From assembly GCA_030037775.1 (NCBI GenBank), contig JASHQB010000316.1, positions 1-33,335 on the forward strand: a stretch of DNA of 33,335 nucleotides, given 5' to 3'. Made by a program: the position numbers and the translations under genes. Positions within the stretch are counted from its first letter, which is position 1. Every line of letters begins with the position of its first letter. This DNA comes from Candidatus Acidiferrales bacterium. GTDB lineage: Bacteria > Acidobacteriota > Terriglobia > Acidiferrales > UBA7541. Below are positions 32,597 through 33,335 of the stretch, in pieces. The notes beneath the pieces were generated by a model, which was not told where the DNA came from, made no database searches, and worked only from the letters and a program-made list of their open reading frames with translations.

Positions 32597-33181
32597 TTAT
32601 TTCGGCCCAGACTCGCCGAAAATCTGAGGGGATGTTCGCTGCGGTTTGGTTCCCGCGGGCGCAACATCGATTGCCGCCACCACCGGAATTCTCACCGGTG
32701 CAAGGCACACGGAATCGTTGCATGCTTGATATTGCAGCGTGAACGGCAGCTTCGCTTTGCCCAGCGGCGCATTCGCGGCTGCGGAAAACTTCGCGCGCAC
32801 CGTAAATTGCCCGGTGTAGACCAGCAAGGGCCTGTCTGAAAACGACAGTTTTTTCGTCACGCCTTCCGGATAGCTCGTGGCGAGATCCTTGAAGCCCGCG
32901 GGCAACTTCGCCGTCAGCACCGTAGGGATCAGATAGTCCTCCAACGGCTTGTGCGCGTTCATGTGAAAACCCGGCATGATGCCCACGACTACGGCCACCT
33001 CGAATGTGCTGCCTCGCGGCACCGGGGCAATCGAAACGTAGGTCTTTGGGCTCGCCACCGCGGAAGCGGCGGGGATGTCCTGTGGCGGCTGCGACTGCGC
33101 GACCTGTGTGCAGACTAGTGCCGCAAAGCAGCCCAGCAGCAAACGCAGCGCAGCTTGGCCGCTGGCCCGCCGACTCCGCAC
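32597..33181 (-). CDS. Secreted DsbD N-terminal-like domain protein
   Basis: Protein of 194 residues. Starting at GTG 33181 it has a clear signal peptide (MRSRRASGQAALRLLLGCFA, then ALVCTQVAQSQ) and AGGA about eight bases upstream. An alternative GTG at 33196 overlaps the previous gene's stop as GTGA but places its ribosome-binding site too close. The mature part matches the N-terminal periplasmic domain of the thiol-disulfide transporter DsbD: 'VVVGIMPGFHMNAHKPLEDY', 'LPAGFKDLATSYPEGVTKKL', 'VYTGQFTVRAKF' and 'FTLQYQACNDSVCLAPVRIP', in which the two cysteines form a C-x4-C pair. The transmembrane and thioredoxin domains of full DsbD are missing, so it is a standalone domain. It may receive electrons from another membrane protein, but that is inference. 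Confidence 0.85.
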   Translation of the reverse strand: MRSRRASGQAALRLLLGCFAALVCTQVAQSQPPQDIPAASAVASPKTYVSIAPVPRGSTFEVAVVVGIMPGFHMNAHKPLEDYLIPTVLTAKLPAGFKDLATSYPEGVTKKLSFSDRPLLVYTGQFTVRAKFSAAANAPLGKAKLPFTLQYQACNDSVCLAPVRIPVVAAIDVAPAGTKPQRTSPQIFGESGPK

Positions 33182-33192
33182 TTCGCTGTTCC

Positions 33193-33335
33193 TCACACGC
33201 TCACCGGCGTATCCAGTTGTTCGCTCAAGATTCGGCTCATCACTTGATCCAGAGTCTCGCCCGTCTTGTCCAGCACGAAGGCACTGGCTTTGTCCGACCA
33301 TCCCAGTTTGAAGCTAGTCGTGAGCGCTGAAATCC
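33193..33335 (-). CDS. C-terminal fragment of an unidentified protein, cut by window edge
   Basis: On the minus strand a frame enters from the right edge and stops at TGA 33195-33193. Its last 46 residues include 'SFKLGWSDKASAFVLDKTGE' and end in 'SEQLDTPVSV', a normal mixed helical composition that looks coding. Nothing identifies the family. It lies just upstream of the DsbD-domain gene, overlapping its alternative GTG start by four bases, which suggests the two are co-transcribed. Confidence 0.5.
   Translation of the reverse strand, partial: ISALTTSFKLGWSDKASAFVLDKTGETLDQVMSRILSEQLDTPVSV

Overview
The window looks like chromosomal DNA of a moderately GC-rich Gram-negative bacterium. I favour an acidobacterium because of the mixture of features: a long GT4-rich exopolysaccharide locus, a secreted S9 peptidase, a secreted DUF4440-type protein, a standalone DsbD N-terminal-like domain protein and a large GAF/GGDEF/HD-GYP sensor. 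That assignment is an inference from gene style; there is no rRNA gene or phylogenetic marker comparison behind it. I saw no tRNA, rRNA, CRISPR array, transposase or phage gene.

Positions 1-18998 form one plus-strand surface-glycan locus. In order it holds: a 5'-truncated glycosyltransferase, a GT4 enzyme, a membrane O-acyltransferase, an O-antigen ligase/polymerase, three more GT4 enzymes, a glutamine-dependent asparagine-synthase-like amidotransferase, a NodU/CmcH-type O-carbamoyltransferase, a WbuB-like GT4, an extended SDR sugar-nucleotide epimerase/dehydratase, and a WecA/MraY-type polyprenyl-phosphate sugar-1-phosphate transferase. After a 340-base gap with a likely promoter come a geranylgeranyl-reductase-like flavoprotein and a second O-carbamoyltransferase. 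Spacing is tight (GTGA, ATGA and TAATG overlaps). The likely scheme is: the polyprenyl-phosphate transferase loads the first sugar, six GT4-like enzymes extend the unit, the ligase/polymerase joins units, and the acyl and carbamoyl transferases decorate it. No flippase, chain-length regulator or export protein is in view; these are probably upstream of position 1.

Positions 18938-25149 hold a secreted S9 peptidase and an unrecognised membrane-anchored protein (both minus), UDP-glucose dehydrogenase (plus) and, facing it, UDP-glucuronate decarboxylase with a DUF4440-like gene upstream (both minus). The dehydrogenase and decarboxylase would supply UDP-glucuronate and UDP-xylose, plausibly for the same glycan. 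The divergent region before the dehydrogenase carries a perfect 8+8 palindrome overlapping a plausible -35 element.

Positions 25317-33335 are more ordinary: a small membrane protein, a minus-strand run of a bifunctional cyclic-di-GMP sensor, an OsmC-like protein and FabH, then glutamyl-tRNA synthetase on the plus strand, and a secreted DsbD N-terminal-like protein with a cut-off gene upstream of it on the minus strand.

The part most worth following up is the pairing of two divergent carbamoyltransferases with a geranylgeranyl-reductase-like flavoprotein next to an unusual polyprenyl-phosphate transferase. This suggests a carbamoylated glycan, and possibly a modified lipid carrier, but the latter is a hypothesis.
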